This document shows positions 26,666 through 36,454 of a DNA stretch of 64,000 nucleotides, piece after piece. The DNA is taken from assembly GCF_001456025.1 (NCBI RefSeq), contig NZ_LMTZ01000118.1, positions 62,001 through 126,000 of the forward strand, written 5' to 3'. The translations under genes and the position numbers were made by a program. The notes under the pieces were generated by a model, which was not told the DNA's origin, did no database searches, and saw nothing but the letters and a program-made list of their open reading frames with translations. This stretch comes from Mastigocoleus testarum BC008 (lineage in GTDB: Bacteria > Cyanobacteriota > Cyanobacteriia > Cyanobacteriales > Nostocaceae). Positions within the stretch are counted from its first letter, which is position 1. Every line of letters starts with the position of its first letter.

Positions 26666-28246
26666 ATGCTAAAAAGACAAACCTGGATATTTTGGGGGTT
26701 AGCAGCTTCTTTATGGAGCCTACCAGTAATTGCTTTGACTTCTCTCAATCGAAGTGGAATTGATGTACTAAAGTTACGTAAAGCTCCTTACAATTTGAGT
26801 GGTCATAAAATTTCCATTGGTCAAGTAGAGATTGGACGCCCAGGAATGTTTGGCTGGGATAAAGCTGTTTCAAAGAATAGAGCAGTTTCCCTCGCGGGTG
26901 TTTTCCAACGTAACCAACCAGCAAAATCAAATCGTGGTGTCGATCCCCATGCTCACAATGTTGCTGGAATCATGGTTAGTAAAGATAAGAGTTATCCAGG
27001 AGTTGCACCGAAGGCTCGCCTATATTCTTCTGCTATAGGTTCAACGAAAAATATGGGACAGCCCAATGAGTGCCTATCAGCACAGCACATCGCTTTACAA
27101 AATGGTGGAGATGTCCGGGCAATTAATTTTAGTTTTGGGGAACCACTACATCGCGACCCCAGACCAGAAGCTGTTTTAGATGGTAATGCTTTACTAACGC
27201 TATGTGTTGATTGGTCGAGTCGGTTTCACAATGTACTGTATGTTGTGGCTGGAAATCAAGGAAAAGGAGGAATTCCTATTCCTACAGATAATTATAACGC
27301 GGTTAACGTGGCTTTTTCTTCTCGCCAGAGAGAGATGTTTGATAAGGTTCATGTTTCTAACCTCACCCCTGCTCGGGGAATGAATCCAAGATTAGAAGGT
27401 AAAGAGTTTAATATTGGTACGCGTCGCACTGTAAGTATAGTTGCACCAGGGACTAATATTAAAATGCTCAATCCTGACGGTAAAGTCAAAAAAGTAACTG
27501 GAACTAGTTTCGCTACGCCCCATGTAACTGGTGTTATTGCATTGCTCCAGGAATTTGGCGATCAACAATTTAGAGCTAGACGGAATAATTGGAGTCTTGC
27601 TTCCCGTCGTCATGAAGTAATGAAAGCTGTGTTGCTTAACTCTGCAGAAAAAATCAAAGATAGGGGTGATGGTTCTCATTTAAGAATGACAAGAACTTTG
27701 ATTGATAAACAAAATCGAAATTGGCTGGAGTCCGATGCTTATAAAAATAAAAATATACCTTTGAATTCCCAAATGGGAGTCGGACATTTGAATGCCTTTC
27801 GCGCATTTCAACAGTTTAGTGCCGGTCAATGGAATCCATCAAAATCAGTACCTATTTTAGGTTGGGATTATCGTAGTGTAGTGAAGAATAATGATGTTGA
27901 ATATAAAATTTCCCAGCCCCTACGTAAAAATAGTTTTGTTTCTATTACGTTAGTCTGGAATCGATTAGTAGAACTCAACGATCAGAATATCAATCAGAAA
28001 TATGATAAAGGAGAGACATTTCGCGACCGCGGTTTAAACGATCTAGATTTATATCTTGTTACTGACGATAATTCAAGTAATAAAAGTAACCCCTGTTCTT
28101 CGAATAGCAAAGTTGATAATATAGAACATATATTTTGTCAGGTTCCTGCTACCGGAAAATATAAAATTCGCGTCAAATACAATCGGCAGAATAATGAGCC
28201 GATCCAACCTTTTGCTTTAGCTTGGTGGGCTGTAAATGCAAAGTGA
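26666..28246 (+). CDS. secreted subtilisin-like (S8) serine peptidase with Glu in the Asp position
   Basis: This 526-residue protein begins with a signal-like hydrophobic segment (about 7-24). The subtilase domain shows His95 (D-P-H-A-H-N-V-A-G), oxyanion Asn197 (V-A-G-N-Q-G) and Ser281 (G-T-S-F-A-T-P-H-V-T-G). At the place where subtilases have D-T-G, it reads V-E55-I-G, so the Asp of the triad is Glu. The C-terminal third (about 390-526) is beta-rich and resembles a P-like domain. It probably degrades extracellular or periplasmic proteins if active. It is monocistronic. Confidence 0.85.
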   Translation: MLKRQTWIFWGLAASLWSLPVIALTSLNRSGIDVLKLRKAPYNLSGHKISIGQVEIGRPGMFGWDKAVSKNRAVSLAGVFQRNQPAKSNRGVDPHAHNVAGIMVSKDKSYPGVAPKARLYSSAIGSTKNMGQPNECLSAQHIALQNGGDVRAINFSFGEPLHRDPRPEAVLDGNALLTLCVDWSSRFHNVLYVVAGNQGKGGIPIPTDNYNAVNVAFSSRQREMFDKVHVSNLTPARGMNPRLEGKEFNIGTRRTVSIVAPGTNIKMLNPDGKVKKVTGTSFATPHVTGVIALLQEFGDQQFRARRNNWSLASRRHEVMKAVLLNSAEKIKDRGDGSHLRMTRTLIDKQNRNWLESDAYKNKNIPLNSQMGVGHLNAFRAFQQFSAGQWNPSKSVPILGWDYRSVVKNNDVEYKISQPLRKNSFVSITLVWNRLVELNDQNINQKYDKGETFRDRGLNDLDLYLVTDDNSSNKSNPCSSNSKVDNIEHIFCQVPATGKYKIRVKYNRQNNEPIQPFALAWWAVNAK

Positions 28247-28665
28247 TAGTAGGGATATGGAGGCTATTTGTCAACTTATGAAAAATAGTTTAGCTTCTTA
28301 ATTCTTTACGCTATCGAACCTATAGCATTTAATTTCTAAAGTTAACTTTTTGACAAATAAATCATTTCTTAATTTATCACACTATTGATGTGTTTTCTGA
28401 CACAGTAATGGTGTGATTTCGATTAATACTAATAGTCCGAATAAAGGAGATTTCAATACAGTCAAAAATAAGCTTCAGAGTTACCTGACAATGGATTTCT
28501 AATTTATTGATATTTAATTTGCATCTCATGGGAAAAAATCAGCTATTTGTATTATGAAAAACCCGGATATTAAAGGATTAATGACGAATAAAAAAATATC
28601 AAATACTTCCACATAATTAGGTAATAAATCTGTCCTGTATGTAAGGCTAATTGAGATTAAAAGCT
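28247..28665. other. subtilase-GRDP spacer
   Basis: This spacer is non-coding and AT-rich. It contains the inverted repeat at 28376-28417; nothing else was recognised. Confidence 0.45.
28376..28417. repeat. 42-nt inverted repeat
   Basis: ATCACAC (28376-28382) pairs with GTGTGAT (28411-28417). An inner ATT/AAT and GTGT/ACAC stem surround a 5-nt loop. No T-run follows. It could be a weak terminator of the subtilase gene or an operator for the gene at 28666. Confidence 0.5.
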
Positions 28666-29175
28666 ATGTTAATTGCCAAGCAAACTGTGTCTTCTCAAAT
28701 AAAAGTATTTACTGAAAAATTAAGGCAACTGGACTTGGGTCCCATTGCTTATAAACTAATGAATGATAGTAATGGGTTAGGATGGAGTCGGGAAAAAACA
28801 AGCCAAGCAATTTCTCGCTATCTGATGTTTCTAACTTTAATTTACCTATATCCTAATCGTCAATTTGTTCCATCCAGAGAAATTGATCTAGTTTGGCATT
28901 TTCACATAATTGATACAATTAAATATGCCCAGGATTGTCAGATTTTATTTGGCTACTTCATTCATCATTTTCCTTATTTTGGTAATCGTGATGCTGCAGA
29001 TAGAAAAAATTTAGAATTTATATTTAAGCAAACTCAAGTACTGTTTGAAGAACATTTCGGACCTAATTCCCTCACAGAGGAAGGTGTAAGTGAAGCTGCG
29101 GATTGTCAGCCAATTGGGTATATTTATAATTTCGTTCGACCACGGATTGAAATTAATTTGATGGAGCTTGTATAA
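28666..29175 (+). CDS. glycine-rich-domain-protein-like (GRDP/DUF1399-type) protein
   Basis: This 169-residue protein has the P-S-R-E-I-D-L-V-W-H-F-H-I-I-D-T...Y-A-Q-D-C segment followed by G-Y-F-I-H-H-F-P-Y-F-G. That pattern is the hallmark of the GRDP-like family (plant GRDPs and bacterial relatives). The regularly spaced Trp/His residues suggest a metal or ligand site, but no function is established. ATG 28666 is chosen over the upstream TTG at 28651. It has no signal peptide, and it is convergent with the orphan at 29350. Confidence 0.72.
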   Translation: MLIAKQTVSSQIKVFTEKLRQLDLGPIAYKLMNDSNGLGWSREKTSQAISRYLMFLTLIYLYPNRQFVPSREIDLVWHFHIIDTIKYAQDCQILFGYFIHHFPYFGNRDAADRKNLEFIFKQTQVLFEEHFGPNSLTEEGVSEAADCQPIGYIYNFVRPRIEINLMELV

Positions 29176-29349
29176 GTACTATTATCAAATGTAAAATCTT
29201 ACAATATTTTTGTAAGCTATTATATTGGTAGTTCGTCATAATCAAATTGCTGGTATTTAGTATAGTGTTATCTATTATCAATAAAACTATACTATGTGCC
29301 AACAAAAATTTATTTGAGCTTCTTGTGTTGAGTATAGGGTTAAGTGAAT

Positions 29350-29898
29350 TTAAACTTGTACTGATGGAGATGTGATCGAAATTGCTTCGGGTGGGATTAA
29401 ACTTCTATGAGTAGGAAAGGCTTCTCCTTGTTCTAGTTTTGCTCTCAAAATTAAGCTTTCTCCATCAATATCAGATATGGTGATGGCATTAATAGTAAAA
29501 TCAAAATTACTATAGGCATAGACAGTTGGGTCAGGAATAATATTAGCAATCTTAGAAGAATTTCTAATCCCAATAATTGTCACAATTGCTACTACGAATG
29601 GAGAGACAAATAATTTATTGCTTTCGTTAGAACTTTTAGCACACCACTCCAGAGTTAAGGTGCTTGCAGTATGAGGAATTTTCCGAGACAAAGATTGGAT
29701 TTCAACAGGATTACCATCAATACTTAAACTGAAGTAGTCTTTTTCTTCATATTGATGACAGTCAAGCGGAGCGATGGAATTAATGCTTATTTTCTCATGA
29801 AGAGGAAGTCCGCTTAGGGTCAATACTTTCGGTTGTATTGGGACTTCAGATAAATCTTCTTCTGTTGAACTTTTGAAGAAGTTATTGTTGTTATACAT
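29350..29898 (-). CDS. hypothetical protein
   Basis: This 182-residue protein matches no family that could be recognised. It is hydrophilic, with one moderately hydrophobic stretch (F-V-S-P-F-V-V-A-I-V-T-I-I-G-I, about 98-112), a likely beta-rich fold, and two cysteines (C47, C86). The start ATG is followed by an Asn run (N-N-N-N). It lies in an accessory stretch next to the DUF4347 gene on the same strand, 670 nt downstream of it. Coding is supported only by length and the absence of a better frame. Confidence 0.5.
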   Translation of the reverse strand: MYNNNNFFKSSTEEDLSEVPIQPKVLTLSGLPLHEKISINSIAPLDCHQYEEKDYFSLSIDGNPVEIQSLSRKIPHTASTLTLEWCAKSSNESNKLFVSPFVVAIVTIIGIRNSSKIANIIPDPTVYAYSNFDFTINAITISDIDGESLILRAKLEQGEAFPTHRSLIPPEAISITSPSVQV

Positions 29899-30570
29899 TA
29901 TCCCTCATGTTGTTTTGCTAAACCTTTAAAGATTACTCTTCAGGACTTACGCGATTTACTTGATCGGTAGTTTTTAGTTCAGGAAGCTCAAACTTAAAAC
30001 TGTATAGTACTTGTGTTAGGTCTCACTAGCGATCGCGCGAACTTGATCGCAGGTTAGTCTTTGTGTAAATAGCAAGAGGAATTTCACAGTTCTTGGTTTA
30101 AAACGTATTAGTTACTGTTAGAGATTTGATTGAATTTACCTCAAGCTATAAACAGATAAACAATTATCCGTTTGCCTTATAACTCTGTAAGGTTTTCGGA
30201 CATAGTTTATGGTATCGTACGAAACTTCTCTATCACCGAAGAATAAAGTGATATTTTTGATTCTGTTCTATAGTTGATATGGTGCAGTCATATTGCCATA
30301 AAAATCCACTCGAACACCGTAGAACGAAATGAATGTATGAATGAAGAGTGAGGGATTAATCTCGTTTCTATCGGAATAATTTTACAACTATCATTTGTAT
30401 TGAAACACAATACTCCGCTGCTATTTAGGAAATCAATCGGAGTATTTCGGAAATTTTTTGGGATTAAAGGCTCATCTATTAACACTTTCGAGTCTCAAAT
30501 AGTACTAGTATTTATCTGTGAAGCTCTAGCTCTGTTTATCACTGATATGAAAGCACTATAAAAATTTTCA
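29899..30570. other. spacer downstream of the DUF4347 gene
   Basis: These 670 nt contain only low-quality frames with non-ATG starts. A GGACTTACGC-type sequence at 29942 and a GCGATCGC octamer at 30030 are repeat-associated. No continuation of the DUF4347 protein can be read here, although this is where the rest of a longer protein would lie. Confidence 0.45.
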
Positions 30571-31098
30571 TTAAACCCCAAGTACACCAGTATAGTTTTT
30601 TTGTATCGCTGGTAATACTGCCAACTCCGGGTTAATATTTCCCAACTGATAATCTAACTGCCAAGTACTATAGGAAGCTGGGTTTACTCTTCGCGTGAAA
30701 GCTGCAATATTGGCACCTGTAATCTGATGTAATCTGTGGATGAACTCAGTACCAGAATCTCCGACTGCAACATCACGACCATAAAGAATAATATTGGGAA
30801 CGGACCAAGTAATTAGCTGTGGAGCATAACGGTTAAGAGAAAATAAGCCTAAATGACTTTTTCCCAAATATAAACACCCTGGGGAACCGTGAGAAATAAT
30901 ATGAAGACTTGTAAGGCGATCATATTCCTGCAAAGTTAATGTGATTTGTTGCACTTCATATTCATTTGCTTGAATTAAAACTACCTCAGCTTTGCCAAGA
31001 ATTTTTGGAACTATACTTTGACAATCTTCTATATTAGGGTCAATCGCAACTAGAGTATGAACAGGCTGAAAACGGAAACTATGATCTAAATGCATCAA
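30571..31098 (-). CDS. solitary DUF4347-domain protein, putative dyad Cys missing
   Basis: This 175-residue protein is almost entirely one DUF4347 domain, normally the N-terminal module of very long cyanobacterial surface or adhesin proteins. The S-H-G-S segment (His70) is intact. The usual L-Y-G-C-N-V-A segment reads L-Y-G-R108-D-V-A, so the cysteine that would complete a clan-CD-like His/Cys pair is Arg. The frame ends right after the domain (T-G-V-L-G-V). It may be a truncated remnant or a freestanding non-catalytic version. Confidence 0.75.
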   Translation of the reverse strand: MMHLDHSFRFQPVHTLVAIDPNIEDCQSIVPKILGKAEVVLIQANEYEVQQITLTLQEYDRLTSLHIISHGSPGCLYLGKSHLGLFSLNRYAPQLITWSVPNIILYGRDVAVGDSGTEFIHRLHQITGANIAAFTRRVNPASYSTWQLDYQLGNINPELAVLPAIQKNYTGVLGV

Positions 31099-32225
31099 TT
31101 AAGACTCCTACTGAGCGTTCTGTCCGTAGACGCATTGCTCTGAGACCTTCAAGCTACAACAACAAAACGCTTGTCACGCTGATATTGTTGAGCTAAAAAT
31201 ATTGCTTGTCAGCCGGAAAAAGGTAGTGGAAAGTTAAGTTAAATGAGTTTAGTCCCAAAATTAATTTCATATTCTGCTGTTATTGCTCTAGATAATAAAC
31301 TATTTTTCTATTGAAGTTGAATATTTTACACATCTGAGAGTAATATTTTAATACCTATGAACTACTTAGGGGACAGATATCAAAAAAGATTCAAAATCTG
31401 AAATAACAAAATAATCATGGTGTTGGTGATAAATTAAAAATGAGCAATAAGGGGTAGAAACAGGAAGATAATACTTGGACAAAAATGGATAATAATGGAT
31501 CTTTTGTCCAATTATTATAGAACTGATAAGAGATAAGAAATTAGGAATCAAGGATAGTAATCAAGATATTTATTATTTCAGTCTTTAAAGACTAAATCCT
31601 AAATTCCTATTTTCCATCCCTGAGTCGCTAATCCCTATTTGATGGGATATTTTATTTTTTGAATTAGATTAGGTCATAAGATATAACAGGGCAACCATTG
31701 TAAGAGGTTTATTACTGCAAATTATCAATTTTATTGGTGGTGTTACAGATTTAGAGAAATAAGCTAGATAATCGAGTTTATTCTAATAGAATATCTTACC
31801 CGACTTAAGTTTATAGGGCAGTAGATACAACCCTGATATCGCGAGAAGCCATTTCTATTTGCCATTTAAATTGAGATGTAGATGCACAAGCCCGATCCTC
31901 CGTAAAACCACTTTGGTATGAGTAGGAATATTACTCGTTGCTATTTTTAAGCTAAAAATAAAGATTGTCAGCTAGGAAAAGTTAAGGAATAGGTAGTTTA
32001 ACAATTTGCAATTTGGTGTTTGTAATAAATCAAAAATTATCACTATAATTATGATTTGAATATAAATTTATTTAGAGTTAAAAATAATAATCGAATATTA
32101 TAATTATATAAAAAGTGGTAAAATTGATAGAAGGCTATTAATCGTATTTATGGCTATTTGACTTAGATATGATGAATTTTATTACTTTTATATATAGCTT
32201 TTGATAGTTGTTTCAATAAATGTTT
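31099..32225. other. spacer with a degenerate direct duplication
   Basis: This 1.1-kb AT-rich spacer has no credible gene. Two related segments (about 31187-31228 and 31947-31996) share a TTRAGCTAAAAATA...TTGTCAGC...GGAAAA pattern about 760 nt apart in the same orientation. The first lies 90 nt upstream of the DUF4347 start. Confidence 0.4.
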
Positions 32226-33641
32226 TCAATAAACATGTATTAGTGGTATTTTAATTACAAAATTAATACCCACACTATCGCAAATAATGTATTCCAAACT
32301 ACCACAATGATTTTCTACTATTAATTCTCTACTAATAGAAAATCCCAGATGATTTCGTTCTTCTTTAAAGGCATTAGTAAAGTTTTGTTTGATTTCATCA
32401 ATTGGTGAATCGTGCAAGGTGAAAGCATTATTTTCAATTCTGATAATGATATTTTCTTTGTCTAAATCGGTAATTATTTTTAGTTGTAGATTTAATAGCT
32501 GTGCTAATGTATCGCTACCAGGAACTATTTTATGTTCTGATAAATTATGGTTATAGATGTATGATTTTTCCAAACTATCAATTAAATAATTTAGTAAATA
32601 CATAAACACTTGATTTAACTGTCCTGGATAACATCCAACTTTTGGTAAGTTACCGTACTGTTTAATTACTTTAATCGGAGGACGTTTTGTTTGTGCCTTG
32701 ATTCTATACTGTAAAATCATCAAGGTAGTCTCAATCCCTTCATGAATATCAATATATTTTTTTTCTACCCCATCCGCACGAGAAAAATTTTGTAAGGATT
32801 GTATTATCCCACGGATATTATCAGTCCCTAGTTTCATTGATGAAAGTAGTTTTGGTAAATCTTGTAAAATATGTGGCAAATCCATACTATCGATTTTTTC
32901 TGAAATCTCTATACTAAAATCAGGAAATTTATGTTGATAGATTTTTACTAGATCGATTAAATCTTGAATATACTGGTTGGCATAATATAAATTAGTAGAA
33001 ATTAAACCAACTGGATTATTAACTTCATGAGATACTCCAGCCACAATTTGACCTAAAGCGGAAGTTTTTTCGCTTTGAATAAGTTTTAATTGAGTTTGTT
33101 TGAGTTCTTCTAATGTTTGGGAAAGTTCTGCTGTTCTTTCTTTAACTCTATCTTCTAATTGTTGTTTTTGTAGGGTTAATTCTAGGTTTAAATATCGTAG
33201 TTTTAAGTGTAACTTTACTCGGGCTAATACTTCTTCTTGTTGAAAAGGTTTAGTGATATAGTCTACAGCACCTAGTGTTAAACCCTTGAGTTTTTCTTCT
33301 GCTTCAGTTAGAGCTGTAATAAAAATAATTGGAATATCTTTAGTTGCTGGATTTGCTTGAAGTTGACGACAAGTTTCAAAACCATCTATTTTAGGCATCA
33401 TTACATCTAAAAGTATTAGGTCGGGTGGATTTTGATTTACTTGTTCTATCCCACTCAAACCATCCATTTCTACAAGTACTTCATAGCCTGCATAACTCAA
33501 TGTTTCGTATAAAACTTCTAAGTTTGTTGGACTGTCATCAATTACTAATATAGTCTTTAAATGATTGTGATTCTCATTTTTAATTTGAGATGGATTATTG
33601 ATATTTTCAGTTTCAAATTCCATATATTCTATGTTCTCCAA
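32226..33641 (-). CDS. response-regulator/histidine-kinase-like protein with degenerate ATP-binding domain
   Basis: This 471-residue soluble protein has an N-terminal REC domain (residues 30-145; D79 phospho-acceptor, K131), a coiled coil (150-190), and an intact H-box (S-H205-E-V-N-N-P). The ATPase half is decayed. The N-box positions that are normally Asn read Tyr348 and Tyr352, the G1 D-N-G-P-G motif reads N-N-A-F-T (404-408), and the G2 G-T-G-L-G-L is N-H-L-G-F (430-434). It likely cannot bind ATP, and may serve as a phospho-acceptor or dimer partner. It follows the complete hybrid kinase by 53 nt on the same strand. Confidence 0.85.
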   Translation of the reverse strand: MENIEYMEFETENINNPSQIKNENHNHLKTILVIDDSPTNLEVLYETLSYAGYEVLVEMDGLSGIEQVNQNPPDLILLDVMMPKIDGFETCRQLQANPATKDIPIIFITALTEAEEKLKGLTLGAVDYITKPFQQEEVLARVKLHLKLRYLNLELTLQKQQLEDRVKERTAELSQTLEELKQTQLKLIQSEKTSALGQIVAGVSHEVNNPVGLISTNLYYANQYIQDLIDLVKIYQHKFPDFSIEISEKIDSMDLPHILQDLPKLLSSMKLGTDNIRGIIQSLQNFSRADGVEKKYIDIHEGIETTLMILQYRIKAQTKRPPIKVIKQYGNLPKVGCYPGQLNQVFMYLLNYLIDSLEKSYIYNHNLSEHKIVPGSDTLAQLLNLQLKIITDLDKENIIIRIENNAFTLHDSPIDEIKQNFTNAFKEERNHLGFSISRELIVENHCGSLEYIICDSVGINFVIKIPLIHVY

Positions 33642-33694
33642 ATATCATACTAAATTTAAAATAATATCCAAAATTATTCGAAGCGCTTAAAATA

Positions 33695-36064
33695 CTATTC
33701 CTGAATATTTTCTTTCAGAAAACTACGGATATTTTTGATGTTAAAGTCTTTCAATAGTGAGTTAAGATGATTTACAAAGTCTTGATATTCACTATTAATA
33801 TCTGCTATTTTTTCTAACTCCTCAATGATTCCTTTGATTTGTCCTTTTTTTGCATAATCTAAAAGCATAACTAGTTCTGATGATGAGGGAAAAATGATTG
33901 ATTCTTGTTGTTTTTGATTTGGATGTATTTCTAAAAAGTTATCTGAGTCGGCATATTTCCAATTAATATCTAACTCTCTTTCAATTAATCTATATAGTTC
34001 TTCATCCTGTATTGGTTTAATCAGAAAATACTTTACTTCTAAGGAATTGATTTTCTCTTTACTTTGATCTGAAATACTTGTAGAAGTTAAGATAAATGGT
34101 ATATCTTTCAAGTTTTGATGGCTATCCACATAGCAAAGCATTTCCCAACCATCTAAAATGGGCATGTATATATCAGAAATGATTAGGTCGGGCTGATACT
34201 CCTTGGCTTTTTCTAATCCTTCTTTACCATTTTTAGCTTCGATCAGATCGAATCCAAGTGGTTCTAAAATATTTACAATTAAAAGACGATGTTCCCAAAG
34301 GTCATCAACAATAAGAATTTTTTTTTGTTCTCCAGAATAGCCAATAATTTTTCTATTTTTAATATGTATATTTTTTTCTTTATAACTTTCAACAACAGGA
34401 CATTTAATTTCAAATATAAAACTGCTACCTTTACCTAATTCACTATCTACTTCTATATAACTTTCCATAAGCTCAATCATTTTTTGGCTGATTGATAATC
34501 CTAATCCGGTACCATCTTTATAATTTTTAGAATCTACTACTTTTTCAAAGGGTAAAAAAATTTTTTCTAAATCAGCTTCATTAATTCCGACTCCAGTATC
34601 TCGAACCACAAATTTAATTTTTATTTCAGAATCTGTAAGATGACTAATTATGACTTTAAATGTGATACTTCCTTGATCGGTAAATTTCAGAGCATTACCA
34701 AGTAAATTAATAATTACTCTCCGTAATTTCTGCCTATCTGTAGCTATTACTGATGGTAAATTATCTGGTATCTCATATATAAATAGGATATCTTTTTGTT
34801 GAGCCTGAATTCTATATATATCTATAATTTCTTCTAGGAAATATCGTAATTTAAAATCTGAAATTTTCAGGTCAATCGCATTTAAATCTATTTTAGAAAA
34901 TTCTATAATATCATTAATTAATGTTAGTAAATGCTCGGCACATTTATGAATTACTTTAATCCCTCTTTCTTCTTTCTGTGTAATATTTGAAGAGTTATGA
35001 AGAACTTGAGTGTATCCTAGGATACCATTTAGAGGTGTAAGAAGTTCGTGACTGATATTTGCCATAAATCTTCTTTTTACTTGATTGGCTACATCGCATG
35101 CTTTTTCAGCTTCTTGATTAGTTATAACCAAATTTTTCATTTTAATAACTATTTGATTGAGGTAATAAGTAATATCCCCGAACTCATCCTGACTTGTAGT
35201 AGACAATTCCACTGTAAAATTCGAATTTTCTGCAATTTCTCTAACAAAAAGTTTGATTTTATTTAAGGGATAAATAATTATTTTTGCTGCGGAATATGTT
35301 AATAGATAAGTAGTGATTATGGTTAAGCAAATTCCGATCAAAATTATTATAAATCTTGAAAATTCAGCCTTTATTAACTCAACTGCTGCTTTCTCTTCTT
35401 TTTTCTCGGCTATGTTAATTATTAATCCTAATTCATCCGCTAAATATAATAATTTTTTATTTGTTTTGCTTGCTGAAAAATCAGCTAATTCTTTTTGTAC
35501 TTGGGGAAGTGTATTAGGTTTAGATTTTAAAGGCTCAATCTGATTTAATGTAGTATCTAAATTTTGAGATAACTTTTTGATCGTATCCCTATATTGAGTT
35601 AGTAATTCTTTAACTTCTGGGATAGAAAAATAACTTGGGGAATTATTGAATTTTTCTAAAAATGATGTGACTTTCGTGTGACTCTTAATAGCGACAACTT
35701 TTGCTTTATGGAGATTCTCTGTTTTTTGGCTAGAAGAAGAAAATCCTGTAATACTTTGGATTTCAAAAGCTGTGTGCCTTAATTTATTTAGTAAACGATG
35801 TTCTTGAGTAATTTTTATTTTTTGTTGTTTGGCACGATAATAATAATAGTCACCAATTGCGAAACTAGTAGTACTTCCCAAGACAGCAATACCAATGATA
35901 AATATATAAACAGATTTAATTTTTTGACTCAAACTCATATTGTTGCTTACTTGGGTTATCCTCACAAAAGCATTTGACCATGAGGAGACGAATTTGATAA
36001 AAACAGCTTTCTCCTCGGAGGAATTACTTGTATAGGTTGGATGCTTGGGGTTGGGATAACTCAT
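33695..36064 (-). CDS. membrane hybrid sensor histidine kinase/response regulator
   Basis: This 789-residue sensor has TM1 at about 50-72, a helical extracytoplasmic sensor segment (about 75-235), TM2 at about 237-258, a HAMP-like linker, HisKA with His339 (N-I-S-H-E-L), and HATPase with intact N-box (N-L-L-G-N-A), G1 (D-T-G-V-G) and G2 (G-T-G-L-G-L). A REC domain follows (D631, K683) with a helical C-terminal tail (about 700-789). Met43 is an alternative start. The sensed signal is unknown. It precedes the REC-pseudokinase gene by 53 nt, so the two form an operon and probably a signalling pair. Confidence 0.92.
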   Translation of the reverse strand: MSYPNPKHPTYTSNSSEEKAVFIKFVSSWSNAFVRITQVSNNMSLSQKIKSVYIFIIGIAVLGSTTSFAIGDYYYYRAKQQKIKITQEHRLLNKLRHTAFEIQSITGFSSSSQKTENLHKAKVVAIKSHTKVTSFLEKFNNSPSYFSIPEVKELLTQYRDTIKKLSQNLDTTLNQIEPLKSKPNTLPQVQKELADFSASKTNKKLLYLADELGLIINIAEKKEEKAAVELIKAEFSRFIIILIGICLTIITTYLLTYSAAKIIIYPLNKIKLFVREIAENSNFTVELSTTSQDEFGDITYYLNQIVIKMKNLVITNQEAEKACDVANQVKRRFMANISHELLTPLNGILGYTQVLHNSSNITQKEERGIKVIHKCAEHLLTLINDIIEFSKIDLNAIDLKISDFKLRYFLEEIIDIYRIQAQQKDILFIYEIPDNLPSVIATDRQKLRRVIINLLGNALKFTDQGSITFKVIISHLTDSEIKIKFVVRDTGVGINEADLEKIFLPFEKVVDSKNYKDGTGLGLSISQKMIELMESYIEVDSELGKGSSFIFEIKCPVVESYKEKNIHIKNRKIIGYSGEQKKILIVDDLWEHRLLIVNILEPLGFDLIEAKNGKEGLEKAKEYQPDLIISDIYMPILDGWEMLCYVDSHQNLKDIPFILTSTSISDQSKEKINSLEVKYFLIKPIQDEELYRLIERELDINWKYADSDNFLEIHPNQKQQESIIFPSSSELVMLLDYAKKGQIKGIIEELEKIADINSEYQDFVNHLNSLLKDFNIKNIRSFLKENIQE

Positions 36065-36454
36065 TCTGCTTTAAAATAAATGCATACAAGAATGGGTGAT
36101 TCTACTAATTACATTTTTCCCAAATTAGTAAGCAGAATTCATATCAACCTTAGAAGGTTGTGAAAATATTGATTAATTGATAAGTATTTGTAATTATTCT
36201 TTGAATAATGATTTTCCCATCTCTATCCACAGAAGATTACCTACAAGAATCTCTCCTGCTCTTCCCACCCTTCCCTTTATCAATCAATTAAGAACCTTCT
36301 ACCGGAATAGGAATAACGGGTGATTTAGATTTACTCAAAGTCTTTCTGGCACAATGAAATTAGTATTTTGTAATTGTCGATATAGCAAGCATCAATTAAT
36401 ATGCAACCTATTTACGCTATAAGTAAAGAGATTTGAACCTGAGGAGTTAGATTT
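36065..36454. other. divergent promoter spacer
   Basis: This non-coding AT-rich spacer separates the hybrid kinase (minus) from the small membrane protein (plus). A GAGGAG Shine-Dalgarno close to the 36455 start is the only functional mark recognised. Confidence 0.45.

Noticed and set aside
30288..30485. 65-codon minus-strand frame downstream of DUF4347
   Set aside because: GTG start, no motif, and does not continue the DUF4347 protein.
31366..31551. 61-codon minus-strand frame
   Set aside because: Low-complexity Ile/Leu/Tyr/Ser composition typical of AT-rich non-coding DNA.
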